From the NCBI GenBank assembly GCA_964537555.1, contig CAZIAD010000004.1, positions 1-64,000 of the forward strand: DNA of 64,000 bases. Direction: 5' to 3'. Below are positions 51,296 to 60,447 of this stretch, in pieces; positions within the stretch are counted from its first letter, which is position 1; the number at the start of each line of letters is the position of its first letter. The notes beneath the pieces were generated by a model, which saw nothing but the letters and a program-made list of their open reading frames with translations, did not search any database and was not told where the DNA came from. A program made the translations under genes and the position numbers. Origin of the DNA: CAYRWR01 sp964537555 (lineage in GTDB: Bacteria > Spirochaetota > Brevinematia > Brevinematales > CAYRWR01).

Positions 51296-51976
51296 TTATT
51301 TTTTGAGACTTTTTCCCAGAGAAAGAGCCAGGCTGAATTCTCCCTTTTCAGGAAAGTCATGCTCAAGAAGTTCCTGTGCGGTACCTCTCATGTACTGTTC
51401 ATGTACCTTTGTCATTTCTCTTCCAATTAATATTTCGACATTACCCAGAATCTTATTAATACTCTCCAGGACTTTTTTTATCTGATAGGGTGAGGCATAG
51501 AGTATGACAGTGGTCTCGCTGTCCTTATAACGTTCCAGTTCCTTTTCCAGCTTTCCCGGTTTTTTGGACAGGAATCCCAGGAAGAGTATACGTTTGCCCG
51601 ACATCCCGGATATAGAGAATAGAGTGGCCAGGGCTGATACTCCGGGAACAGGGATCACGGCATGCTCTGTCTCACTCACGGCTGATACTACCATCTGGCC
51701 GGGATCAGATATTCCGGGGGTGCCGGCATCGCTGACCAGGGCGATATTGTGGCCCTCGTCCAGGAGCTTGATGATACCGGGGGCAGAGTTTTTTTCATTG
51801 GCCGGAGATACTTCTATCAGTCTTTTTTTAATATTAAAATGACTGAGCAGTTTAAGATGATGGTTACGGTTTTCGCAGGCGATGATGTCCACAGATTTCA
51901 GGGTCTCCAGAGCCCGGAGAGTGATGTCTTCCAGGTTACCAATAGGGGTGCCTACTACATAGAGTGTGCCTGACAT
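51296..51976 (-). CDS. rsmI: 16S rRNA 2'-O-ribose C1402 methyltransferase
   Basis: 226 residues, slightly short for RsmI. SAM-dependent tetrapyrrole-methylase fold: GTLYVVGTPIGNLEDITLRAL at the N-terminus, VSDAGTPGISDPG, and VIPVPGVSALATLFSISG. The usual C-terminal extension is short. One-base overlap with folD (TGATG). Confidence 0.95.
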   Translation of the reverse strand: MSGTLYVVGTPIGNLEDITLRALETLKSVDIIACENRNHHLKLLSHFNIKKRLIEVSPANEKNSAPGIIKLLDEGHNIALVSDAGTPGISDPGQMVVSAVSETEHAVIPVPGVSALATLFSISGMSGKRILFLGFLSKKPGKLEKELERYKDSETTVILYASPYQIKKVLESINKILGNVEILIGREMTKVHEQYMRGTAQELLEHDFPEKGEFSLALSLGKSLKK

Positions 51977-52833
51977 CAGCTTTTCTGCTGCAGGGCAGCC
52001 ATTTGCAGGGTATTACGCAGGAGCATGGCGATAGTCATCGCTCCCACTCCTCCGGGGACGGGAGTAATGGCGGAACATTTATCTTTCACCGCATCAAAAT
52101 CTACATCACCCACCAGGCGGTAGCCTTTTTCAGAGCCCGGGTCCTCTATGCGGTTGATCCCTACATCGATGACCACAGCCCCGGGCTTTATCATATCAGG
52201 TCCTATCATGAGAGGTTTACCTATAGCTGCTACCAGTATATCTGCCTGTGAGGCCAGTTGGGCCAGGTCCCGGGTCCGGCTGTGAGCTATCGTGACTGTG
52301 GCATGTCGCTGCAACAGAAGCATAGCTATGGGTTTCCCTACTATATTGCTGCGGCCTATCACCACCGCTTTTTTACCCTCTATAGGGATCTGGTAATGAT
52401 CCAGCATACGAATGATACCCATAGGGGTGCAGGGCAGTACCAGGGGCTGGCCCGCAAAGAGCAGCCCGAAATTCCGGGGGTGAAAACAGTCAACATCCTT
52501 GTCAGGATGGATAGTATTAATGACCACATTTTCATCTATGTGACCCGGTACAGGGGACTGTACCAGAATACCATGTACCGAGGCGTCGGCATTAAGCCTT
52601 TCTATCAGCTTCAGGAGTTCTTCCTGAGAGGTTGCTTCAGGGAGCCGTATCACTTCACTTTTAAAGCCGGCTTCCTTTGCACTTTTCTCTTTTCCTCTGA
52701 CATAACTTTGGGAAGCAGGGTCATCTCCCACCAGGACTACAGTCAGTCCGGGCTGGTAGGACAGAGCCTGAGTCTCTTCTTTTATCTTATCTTTCTCTAT
52801 GCGGGAAAGGGTCTTGCCTTCCAGTAGTGTCAT
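51976..52833 (-). CDS. folD: Bifunctional methylene-THF dehydrogenase/cyclohydrolase
   Basis: 285 residues, normal. Interconverts 5,10-methylene-THF and 10-formyl-THF. VVLVGDDPASQSYVRGKEKSAKEAG contains the catalytic YxxxK. VQSPVPGHID, HPRNFGLLFAG, the Rossmann site VIGRSNIVGKPIA and TPVPGGVGAMTIAMLL are all present. The start is ATG 52833 with AAGGAGGC upstream; a longer frame to 52869 has no site. It processes the one-carbon units made by the glycine cleavage system. Confidence 0.96.
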   Translation of the reverse strand: MTLLEGKTLSRIEKDKIKEETQALSYQPGLTVVLVGDDPASQSYVRGKEKSAKEAGFKSEVIRLPEATSQEELLKLIERLNADASVHGILVQSPVPGHIDENVVINTIHPDKDVDCFHPRNFGLLFAGQPLVLPCTPMGIIRMLDHYQIPIEGKKAVVIGRSNIVGKPIAMLLLQRHATVTIAHSRTRDLAQLASQADILVAAIGKPLMIGPDMIKPGAVVIDVGINRIEDPGSEKGYRLVGDVDFDAVKDKCSAITPVPGGVGAMTIAMLLRNTLQMAALQQKS

Positions 52834-52923
52834 GATCAGCCTCCTTGTGCTGTCTTTATTATAAAACACCCCGGCGCTTTTGTCATTTTTGCGCTTTTAA
52901 CTTATCATTTAGAGAGGTTAAAT

Positions 52924-55900
52924 ATGCTCGATCAGATCTATAAATATCAGCTTCATCTGAAAAGGCTGGCCTGGATGAAGGCCTCTTGCCTGTTATTGTC
53001 ACTATTTACTGTCCTGATTATATGTTTTACTTTTCTGGGCTCACTCTTCCTTCAGATAGGACTGGGCCTGGCGTTGCTGATAATGATGGCTTGGCTGATG
53101 AGGCACATTGCTGTGTCGTATCACACTAAGGCCCGGGACCTGGTCCGGGAGTCAGAGCTTCGCCTGTTCGGGCGCAGACGCCTGGTCCTGGATTCGGCCC
53201 TAGAGTTGGATCAGAGCGGGTTGCATCCTGATCTGCTCACACAAAATATCCATCTCATGGAAAATCAAACTACCTATCCGGATTGGTCATCAGAGCTGAA
53301 ACGAAGTGCTTTACGGGCTCTCATATCCCTGCTGGTATCCCTGGTAGTGGTCCTGAGCCTGGGTGGAATGGCTCTGCCCCCCTTTATAGAGGAGATTCAG
53401 AACATTAAGCAGTTTCTGCAGGGCGAATGTCTCCTGGATATGCCGGAGTTTTACCGGGAAAATGAAGCCTGGACTTTGGACCTGACAGAGCTGTCTTCCC
53501 GCTTTTCGGGCCTGGAAGTACAGGTGGATTCTGATATCCTGAGCTCCAGTAATCACCTATATATCATAGGAGAGAAATGGACCAGCCGGGATAGTCTGGC
53601 TCTTAGTATCAGGGCTCACAGAAAAGGGCTCACCCGTATCCTTTATCAGGGGAAGATAGAACAGCTGCGCAGCTTTCTTCCGGGGGATATATCTGTCACC
53701 ATACGCTATCCCTTTAGTACTGAGGAATATTTTGGACTCCAGGATCTGGAAGTCTGGGCCGGGGCCCGTATCACAGTACAGGGTAAAATGAATTACAGTA
53801 TATCTAATGTAAGCCTTCCCGGTATAGCAGTTGACACTAGCCTGGACAGCCGGGAGTTTAAGCTGGCTTTTTCGGTCTACCGCAGCCGGGAGCTTCGCCT
53901 CGAAGTAGAGGGTGAGCATGACCTGCACTACAGCAGTGCTCCCTTTAAGATACAGGTCCTGCCTAATCAGAGTCCCCGTATCCGTCTGTTGTTCCCCGGA
54001 GAAGATGTGGTATTACGTCATTATCAGTGGAGAGTGCAGGCCCTGGTGGAAGCTGAGGATGAGCAGGGCATTCAGCAGCTGGCCTGGACTGTGATCATCA
54101 CCAATAAAGATCCTGAACTGAGCTTTAAACAGGAACAGAATTACACTAAGACCATATCGCATCTGCGTTTTATCAGGGAAGAACTGGAGCTGAAATATTC
54201 CGAGCTGGAGATGTTACCGGGGGATGTGGCTTCGGTCAGGATCTGGGCCCGCGACTCTCTGGGAAAACTCTCCGCTACTGTGGGATTTAATATTATATCT
54301 CCTGACATCTGGCAGCTCCAGGAGCAGAGGGAGCAGCTTCAGAAAAAACTGGAAAAGACCACAGCCACTGTTCAGGATGAAATAAAAAGGCTTAAAGAAG
54401 ATGTAAAACATGACAATCTGAGCGGGGCCGAACAGAAAGCTAAAGAAATAGAACGTCAGACCCGGGAGATGGCTGAAGATGTAAAAGAAATGACTGTAGC
54501 CCAGGCAGCACCGGATCAGGCTCAGGAAGTGCGGGATAGCCTGAAGCGTATGGAAGAGATCACCCGTAAGCTAAAGCAGTATTCTGAGACCCTGCAGGAT
54601 ATGCAGAAGTGGATGCAGGGTAGTCCTCCCCAGGCAGCAGAGATGGAAAAAAGCACCAGATCCATGGATGAATTGCTCCGGGAATTTGAAGCCATGCTGG
54701 ATAATCTGGAGTTTTATAAAAAATATACTGACCTGGCACAACAGTTCGAACTGCTGAGGCAGGATTATGAACAATTAAAACAGTCCGGTGATACACAGGA
54801 CTTTAAGCGCAAAATGGAAAATTACCAGAAGGGCATGAAAGATTTTGAAAAGCTCGCCTTTCCTGATATGAAAGATAAGATCCAGGCCCTGCAGCGGGAA
54901 TCTGAGAAGATCGACCCTGCTCAGAGCCGGTCCTATGATCAGTCAGATAAGCTCATGCAGGAACTGGCCCGGCAGGTCCAGGAGAAGCTGCACAAAGCAG
55001 GCCAGGACAGAAATGAAAAACGGCAGCAGGAACTGGAAAGGATACTACATGAGCTCTTTCTGGACCAGATCATACTGGATCAGGCCAGGGCTCTTGATCC
55101 GGGCCAGGCCGGACATTATGATCCCCGGGTCCTGGCTGAGATCGTCCAGAATGTTAATGCGCTTATTGTCTCTATGAAGGACAGTAGACAGCGTCTGGAA
55201 GACGCTGTGTCGGGCCTGCTCTTTTCAGACCCTCAGTCACTCAAAGCCCTGGAGGAGCTGGTAGGGCGTAACCTGGAGATCCTGGAGATGATATCAGATT
55301 CATTAAGGGATAACCGTATGAATGAGGTAGCTCTGGGCCTGACTCATAGTGCCAATCATGTCTCACAGCTGTTTTACAAAGTCCTGCAGCTTAACCAGGC
55401 CCTGAAAGATGCCATGCAAAAGTCTCAAAATGGGCAGCAGTCTCAGCCTCAGATGTCACTATCCATGGATCAGCTGATGCAGATGCAATCCCGGATGAGC
55501 AGTAGCCTCCAGGACCTTATGAAGCAGATGCAGCAGCAGGGGGGGATGTCACCCCAGATGAAAGAAATGATGGATCAGATGGCTAAACTCCAGTCTCAGA
55601 TCCGGGATAATCTGGGACAGGCCATGCAACAGGGTCAGGATGGGCTGTTGAGCGAGGGCCAGGAAACATTTGGGATGATGGATGATATCATCAAGGATCT
55701 GGAAAGCCATAAGGTCAATGCGACCACGCTAGAGAAAAGTAAAAAGCTGGAAGAGAAACTTCTGAAAGCCAAGAAGTCACTGCAATCCAAGGGGATCAGT
55801 CAAAAACGTAAAGCCGACAGCCCCGGGCAATACCAGGTCGAGATTGTGCCTGATATATTAGATGATGATAACTATAAAATAGATCTGGATAGCATAGAAA

Positions 55901-55974
55901 GTAAAAAACTGGATGGATATTACAAAAAACTGGTGGAAAAATACCGTTCTCTGCAATTAAATGAATCTAAATAA
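52924..55974 (+). CDS. DUF4175-like membrane protein with long coiled coil
   Basis: 1016 residues. Two TM hairpin segments (about 18-60) and a third (about 130-152) are followed by a beta-rich extracytoplasmic region (about 160-470, with SSSNHLYIIG and NQSPRIRLLFPGEDVV stretches resembling Ig-type strands). A very long helical coiled coil (about 480-980) is rich in Gln, Met and Lys, with a QMQQQGGMSPQMKEMMDQM stretch. The layout matches DUF4175/TIGR02302-type proteins (from memory, mainly FCB and alphaproteobacteria). The role is probably envelope organisation. AGAGAGGTTAA precedes the ATG; the 3' end overlaps the convergent barrel gene by 8 bases. Confidence 0.75.
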   Translation: MLDQIYKYQLHLKRLAWMKASCLLLSLFTVLIICFTFLGSLFLQIGLGLALLIMMAWLMRHIAVSYHTKARDLVRESELRLFGRRRLVLDSALELDQSGLHPDLLTQNIHLMENQTTYPDWSSELKRSALRALISLLVSLVVVLSLGGMALPPFIEEIQNIKQFLQGECLLDMPEFYRENEAWTLDLTELSSRFSGLEVQVDSDILSSSNHLYIIGEKWTSRDSLALSIRAHRKGLTRILYQGKIEQLRSFLPGDISVTIRYPFSTEEYFGLQDLEVWAGARITVQGKMNYSISNVSLPGIAVDTSLDSREFKLAFSVYRSRELRLEVEGEHDLHYSSAPFKIQVLPNQSPRIRLLFPGEDVVLRHYQWRVQALVEAEDEQGIQQLAWTVIITNKDPELSFKQEQNYTKTISHLRFIREELELKYSELEMLPGDVASVRIWARDSLGKLSATVGFNIISPDIWQLQEQREQLQKKLEKTTATVQDEIKRLKEDVKHDNLSGAEQKAKEIERQTREMAEDVKEMTVAQAAPDQAQEVRDSLKRMEEITRKLKQYSETLQDMQKWMQGSPPQAAEMEKSTRSMDELLREFEAMLDNLEFYKKYTDLAQQFELLRQDYEQLKQSGDTQDFKRKMENYQKGMKDFEKLAFPDMKDKIQALQRESEKIDPAQSRSYDQSDKLMQELARQVQEKLHKAGQDRNEKRQQELERILHELFLDQIILDQARALDPGQAGHYDPRVLAEIVQNVNALIVSMKDSRQRLEDAVSGLLFSDPQSLKALEELVGRNLEILEMISDSLRDNRMNEVALGLTHSANHVSQLFYKVLQLNQALKDAMQKSQNGQQSQPQMSLSMDQLMQMQSRMSSSLQDLMKQMQQQGGMSPQMKEMMDQMAKLQSQIRDNLGQAMQQGQDGLLSEGQETFGMMDDIIKDLESHKVNATTLEKSKKLEEKLLKAKKSLQSKGISQKRKADSPGQYQVEIVPDILDDDNYKIDLDSIESKKLDGYYKKLVEKYRSLQLNESK

Positions 55975-56629
55975 GGGGCACATCCACTGAGAAACGGATC
56001 TTAAAGCCTTTCATGATAAGTGCGGAATCACTGAGATCGATAGAGGAACTTCCAGTGGTCACTCCATTGATATAGTGGTAGTCTGCCGTGTATCCTAATG
56101 AAGAACGGGACCAGTGGTAGGCGATATCCAGCTGCCAGGTAAATTTATTAAACTTTAGTCCAAATCCCAGGCCCGCTGTAGCTCCCAGCCCCCAGCCCCC
56201 GCTTATGGATGAGCTATTGATGCTTACCGCATCATATCCCTGTGAGCTGGCAATATCTGATTGTATATTAGCTGTGATATCTTTCCTGAGGTAATGCCAG
56301 GTGATGCTAGGGCCGGCAAAAAGAGCCAGATGAAAGATCCTGACCGGGATATGAGCTTCGAACATGGCCTCCAGCTCTAATGAACTGGTATAGAACCAGG
56401 CCTGTGTAGCCAGGCTCCTGTCTTCCAGGGACAGGCCGTAGACCTGATTGTGTATCAGCGACAGGGGAATGGAGTAGAGGTTTAGTTTGTCCAGATATAG
56501 ACGGTAGCTCACATGTTCTTCAAAACTCAATGGAGCCTCACTGGGCAAAAATACAGAGATACCGGTAGAGATAGGGTAGGCAGACAGAACAGGGAATAAA
56601 AACAGGAGCAGGCATATCAGTCTTTTCAT
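55967..56629 (-). CDS. Outer-membrane barrel-like protein
   Basis: 220 residues with a signal peptide (MKRLICLLLFLFPVLSA). Amphipathic strands follow: FHLALFAGPSITWHYL, GWGLGATAGLGFGLKFNKFTWQLDIAYHW, ending with KIRFSVDVPLI. It looks like a small outer-membrane barrel with no named family. The tail overlaps the 3' end of the preceding convergent gene. Confidence 0.65.
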   Translation of the reverse strand: MKRLICLLLFLFPVLSAYPISTGISVFLPSEAPLSFEEHVSYRLYLDKLNLYSIPLSLIHNQVYGLSLEDRSLATQAWFYTSSLELEAMFEAHIPVRIFHLALFAGPSITWHYLRKDITANIQSDIASSQGYDAVSINSSSISGGWGLGATAGLGFGLKFNKFTWQLDIAYHWSRSSLGYTADYHYINGVTTGSSSIDLSDSALIMKGFKIRFSVDVPLI

Positions 56630-56713
56630 TAGAGCCTCTTTTTAAATATTAATATATTTTAGCTAAGCCTGCTATTAAAGTCAAAATCCTATACTTTATT
56701 ACGTATTCTGAGG

Positions 56714-56741
56714 TTGACAAAAAAAACTATCGCTTTAAGAT
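56714..56741 (+). promoter_or_regulatory. Promoter of phoBR
   Basis: Perfect TTGACA, a 16-base spacer and TAAGAT. This places transcription start near 56748, so the phoB start must be the downstream ATG at 56777 rather than 56714. Confidence 0.6.
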
Positions 56742-56776
56742 ATATTTCTTTGATAATACGCTCATGGGAAGTCATT

Positions 56777-57457
56777 ATGAGTAAAATAGCTATCCTGGAT
56801 GATGAACCGGATATAGTCGAGTTGATATCACTCCATCTGAAAAATGCTCATCATGAAGTCAGTGAATTCCTTCATCCCACTGAATTGTTTGCTTACCTGG
56901 AAAAAAATGCTATTGACCTGCTGGTATTGGACCTGATGCTGCCTGATACAGATGGCCTGGAGGTCTGCAAGCGTATTCGGAATCAGGAGAATCTGTCAGA
57001 TATAGCCATCATCATGCTTACTGCCAAAGGCGATGAACTGGATCGGGTTCTGGGCCTGGAGCTGGGAGCTGATGATTATATGACCAAGCCTTTTTCCCCC
57101 AAAGAACTACTGGCCCGGGTCAAGGCAGTGCTGCGCAGAAAGACCCTGCCCAACCGGACTACTTCCAGACGGAGCATCGGAGAAAACATGGATATAGATA
57201 TCGATGCCCATGAAGTCAGACTGGAGGGCTCTGTACTGGACCTGACCAGTTCAGAGTTTAAGATCCTGGAATTGTTATCCGGACGGCCGGGCTGGGTATT
57301 TAGCCGGGATCAGATATTGAGTCATTTATGGGGAGAGGATAAGGCAGTGATAGACCGTACCATAGATGTACATATCCGTCATCTCAGGGAGAAGCTGGGG
57401 CATTATGCTGATCTTATCCAGAGTGTGAGGGGAGTGGGGTACAAGCTTAAAAAATGA
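56777..57457 (+). CDS. phoB: PhoB-type response regulator
   Basis: 226 residues. Receiver domain with DDEPD (acidic pocket), phosphoacceptor Asp in LLVLDLMLPDTDG and K in MTKPFSPKELLARV; then an OmpR/PhoB winged helix (about 130-225) with LDLTSSEFKILELL and RTIDVHIRHLREKL. The start is ATG 56777 (GGGAAGTC upstream). It pairs with the PhoR kinase via ATGA overlap and should control the porin and pst genes downstream. Confidence 0.92.
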   Translation: MSKIAILDDEPDIVELISLHLKNAHHEVSEFLHPTELFAYLEKNAIDLLVLDLMLPDTDGLEVCKRIRNQENLSDIAIIMLTAKGDELDRVLGLELGADDYMTKPFSPKELLARVKAVLRRKTLPNRTTSRRSIGENMDIDIDAHEVRLEGSVLDLTSSEFKILELLSGRPGWVFSRDQILSHLWGEDKAVIDRTIDVHIRHLREKLGHYADLIQSVRGVGYKLKK

Positions 57458-59184
57458 AAAGATCTGTTTTTTTCCGCTTATTCATGCCCTATTTCTTACT
57501 TAGCCTCTTTTCCCTGGGTCTGGTCCTGATATATAGTCATATTCTGGCTTTTGATCAGTTTGTACAGGCAGAATACAAATCTCTGCGCAACTGGGAACAG
57601 TATATCATTCATCAGGCTTCTCAGGATAAGGATATTGTGCAGGGCCTGCGTCGTACTTTTAGTAATCAGTCTCTCCAGACATTGGGGATTACACTGGATG
57701 TTCTGGAAAAGCGGGGACAGGATTATTATTCCTGGTACCAGGAAAAGATAGTCACCAATAATATTCAAAAAAACATAAATACTACTCTGGTCCTGCAGGG
57801 ATTTCCCCAGGAGAGTTATAATATCTTTCACTCTGAAAAGCAGATCCAATTTGTATATGGTACTTCCATCCGTCTATCTAATGGAAAACCGCTCATTCTT
57901 TATATAACCCGCATCCTGGATGGGGAATACAGGGATTTTAACCTATCCTATCGAAGATTAGTGGTGTTTAGTCTGATAGTATTTCTGATAGTCACCGCAT
58001 TGCTTATCTTTTTTTCTATCAGAATGGTCAACCCCCTTAAAGACCTGGTCAATGTAGCCCGGGAAGTGACGTCGGGTAATCTGGACGCGCGGGTATATCT
58101 GAACAGTTCAGATGAGCACATGGAATTGGCGGACAGTTTTAACCAGATCTCGGAAAAAAATAAAAGTCTGTTTAAGCAATTATCCACCGAAAAAGAGGAA
58201 TTACAAGCCATTATATCTTCATTACAGGAGTCTCTGTGGCTCATAGACAAAGATGAAAAGATCGTGTTTTCCAATGATACCTTCAGGAAATGGCTGGGAC
58301 GAGAGGATGTAGAAGGCCGCCACTATTGGGAACTGATACGGGATCAGGGACTGGATAAACTGATCTCTGAAGTTCAGAATACCCATAAACCCCTGCAGCA
58401 GGAGATCACACTCCTGGCAAAAGATGTGGTATTCAGCGGCCAGTATGTTGCGTCCAGTAACCGGGTATTAGTAGTACTAAACGATATCTCTGAGTTCAGA
58501 AAAGCCCAGTTGGTGAAGAAGGATCTTATTTCCAGTGTATCGCACGAATTAAAAACCCCTTTGACTTCGATCAAAGGTTTTGTAGAGACTCTGAGATTAA
58601 ATGATCCCAGCCCGGAAGACGACCATTATCTTCAGATCATCGAAAGAAATACCAACCGCTTAAGCAGGATCGTTCAGGATCTCCTCTTGCTATCTCACCT
58701 GGAGGAGGGAGGACGGCTTCCTGAGACGGAAAAGGTGGATCTGAAGAGTCTGATGGAACGGATGGTACAATTATTTCAGCAGAAATTTGAAGAAAAAGAT
58801 CTTTACCTGGATGTAGAACTGGGAGATAATCTTATAGTACATTCTGACCCCTATAAACTGGAGCAGGTCTTCATCAATCTCATCGATAATGCCTGTAAGT
58901 ACACCGAAAAAGGCGGCTTAAGTATACTGGGAGTAAGAGAGAAAAAGTTTGTCTCTATTCAACTCAAAGATACGGGCATTGGTATACCGGCGCATCAGCA
59001 AGGCAGGATCTTTGAGAGATTTTACGTAGTGGATAAATCCCGATCCCGCCGCCAGGGTGGCACCGGGCTGGGATTGTCTATAGTCCGCCACATCATGGAA
59101 CTGCTTCAGGGAGATATACAGTTCAGTAGTGTACTCCACGAGGGAACTACCTTCACTATTCATATTCCATTTGAACTTATTTGA
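57454..59184 (+). CDS. phoR: PhoR-type sensor histidine kinase
   Basis: 576 residues. TM1 at about 8-29, a periplasmic segment of about 140 residues, TM2 near 168-190, HAMP, PAS (about 250-345), HisKA with H in SSVSHELKTPLTSIKGF, and HATPase (N-box FINLIDNACKYTEKGG, G1 KDTGIGIP, G2 GTGLGLSI). The large ectodomain is uncommon for classic phosphate PhoR, which relies on Pst/PhoU; here the kinase could also sense an external ligand. No phoU is visible in this window. Confidence 0.92.
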   Translation: MKRSVFFRLFMPYFLLSLFSLGLVLIYSHILAFDQFVQAEYKSLRNWEQYIIHQASQDKDIVQGLRRTFSNQSLQTLGITLDVLEKRGQDYYSWYQEKIVTNNIQKNINTTLVLQGFPQESYNIFHSEKQIQFVYGTSIRLSNGKPLILYITRILDGEYRDFNLSYRRLVVFSLIVFLIVTALLIFFSIRMVNPLKDLVNVAREVTSGNLDARVYLNSSDEHMELADSFNQISEKNKSLFKQLSTEKEELQAIISSLQESLWLIDKDEKIVFSNDTFRKWLGREDVEGRHYWELIRDQGLDKLISEVQNTHKPLQQEITLLAKDVVFSGQYVASSNRVLVVLNDISEFRKAQLVKKDLISSVSHELKTPLTSIKGFVETLRLNDPSPEDDHYLQIIERNTNRLSRIVQDLLLLSHLEEGGRLPETEKVDLKSLMERMVQLFQQKFEEKDLYLDVELGDNLIVHSDPYKLEQVFINLIDNACKYTEKGGLSILGVREKKFVSIQLKDTGIGIPAHQQGRIFERFYVVDKSRSRRQGGTGLGLSIVRHIMELLQGDIQFSSVLHEGTTFTIHIPFELI

Positions 59185-59217
59185 TTGTGATTGTAACCAG
59201 CCTGATCACTAAATACC

Positions 59218-59258
59218 CTGTCAAAAAAATTAACTAAAAACTAACATTATCCTTAATC
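59218..59258 (+). promoter_or_regulatory. PHO-box-like direct repeats
   Basis: CTGTCA (59218), TTAACT (59230), CTAACA (59241) and TTAATC (59253) are spaced 11-12 bases apart, as in PhoB/PhoP binding arrays. They lie 80-120 bases before the porin ATG. Activity is inferred. Confidence 0.55.
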
Positions 59259-59338
59259 TGAGTTAATATTATTGATCTATAATTATTGCGTAATTTATTG
59301 ATACTCTCTATCATAGAAAAAATTTTAGGAGGATATAT

Positions 59339-60319
59339 ATGAAAAGATTTATGCTTGCCCTGGTTTTAGTATTAGGTGTTTCACTGTCCCATGCAGTGGA
59401 AGTAAAGTACTCCAGCTTAAGCTGGATTGATTACAGTGCTTCTTTTGACAATGCATTTGCCATGGATGATTCTAGCGGAGCATTTGCCATCGGACGTCTG
59501 TATAACACTTTCAAAGTGAGCCTGTCTGATAATTTCAAAGGCCGTGTCACCCTGGACTTTGCCAAAGCCGCTAATCCCTGGAAGTATGCCTATGTAGACT
59601 GGAAGATCGCAGGCCCCCTGGTCCTGACCTTCGGGTTGCAGAAGACCTATTTTGGATACACTCCTATCTGGGAATATCCCCTGCCTGTAAAGGCTCTGGC
59701 TGACAGAGTAAAAGCATCTTCTTCAGCAGATTTCGGTATCGGAATCGGAGGAAAGCTGGCCGGAGGTAAGATCATGTATAACCTGCAGCTCCTCAATGGC
59801 GAAGGTTATGATAAGACCGTAGTATTACCCGCCTCTTATGCCCTGGGAGCAAATGTAGTGATCAACCCCATGGAAATGCTGTCTATAGGACTGTCATTCC
59901 GTCTGGCAGAAAAGACTCAGTTAGTCCCCGTTCCTAATTTTGTGGATAATGCCCTGGCAGCCTATGTCGATCTGACTGTAAACAAGCTATGGTTCCTGGC
60001 TGAATATGTAGGCTCATTACCCGAAGGGGGAAGCCTGGAATCTGATATTCAGATCACAGCTGGCTATATGCTCAGTAAAATGTCTGGCATCTATGTCAAC
60101 TTCTTCAATAAATATGCTACATCCACTAATAGTACACAAGCTATCACTATTGGTGCTAACCTGAGCCCTGTAAAAGGCTTTGCCCTGAAGCCTTATGCTG
60201 AACTGGCCCTGGACGGAGGATTGAATGAGATCGTACTGGGCTTCCAGACTGAGATCACATTCGGATTCACTTATTCTGACCAGAAGAAAGAAGAGGCTAC
60301 TACTACTACCCCTCAATAA
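59339..60319 (+). CDS. Outer-membrane porin, probably phosphate-related
   Basis: 326 residues with a signal peptide (cut near SHA). Long amphipathic strands (FKVSLSDNFKGRVTLDF, LVLTFGLQKTYFGYTP, GFQTEITFGFTYS), and aromatic girdles typical of porins. The last strand is followed by a short KKEEATTTTPQ tail. It lies between phoR and pstS, behind a PHO-box-like array, so a phosphate-uptake porin role is likely (like OprP/OprO in function, not necessarily in sequence). AGGAGGAT precedes the ATG; a strong terminator follows. Confidence 0.75.
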   Translation: MKRFMLALVLVLGVSLSHAVEVKYSSLSWIDYSASFDNAFAMDDSSGAFAIGRLYNTFKVSLSDNFKGRVTLDFAKAANPWKYAYVDWKIAGPLVLTFGLQKTYFGYTPIWEYPLPVKALADRVKASSSADFGIGIGGKLAGGKIMYNLQLLNGEGYDKTVVLPASYALGANVVINPMEMLSIGLSFRLAEKTQLVPVPNFVDNALAAYVDLTVNKLWFLAEYVGSLPEGGSLESDIQITAGYMLSKMSGIYVNFFNKYATSTNSTQAITIGANLSPVKGFALKPYAELALDGGLNEIVLGFQTEITFGFTYSDQKKEEATTTTPQ

Positions 60320-60359
60320 GACCTTAATACTATGGCTATGCACTCAACCCTTTTGTGTT

Positions 60360-60395
60360 CCGGGCGGCAAAGCCCGCCCGGGTGTTTTTATTTTA
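60360..60395 (+). terminator. Rho-independent terminator of the porin gene
   Basis: 8-bp GC-only stem (60360-60367/60374-60381) with a 6-base loop and a T-rich tail. About 40 bases after the porin stop. Confidence 0.85.
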
Positions 60396-60447
60396 GATGT
60401 TTGAGAATAGAGTATAAATAGAAATAATATACCTTATGGAGGTAAAC

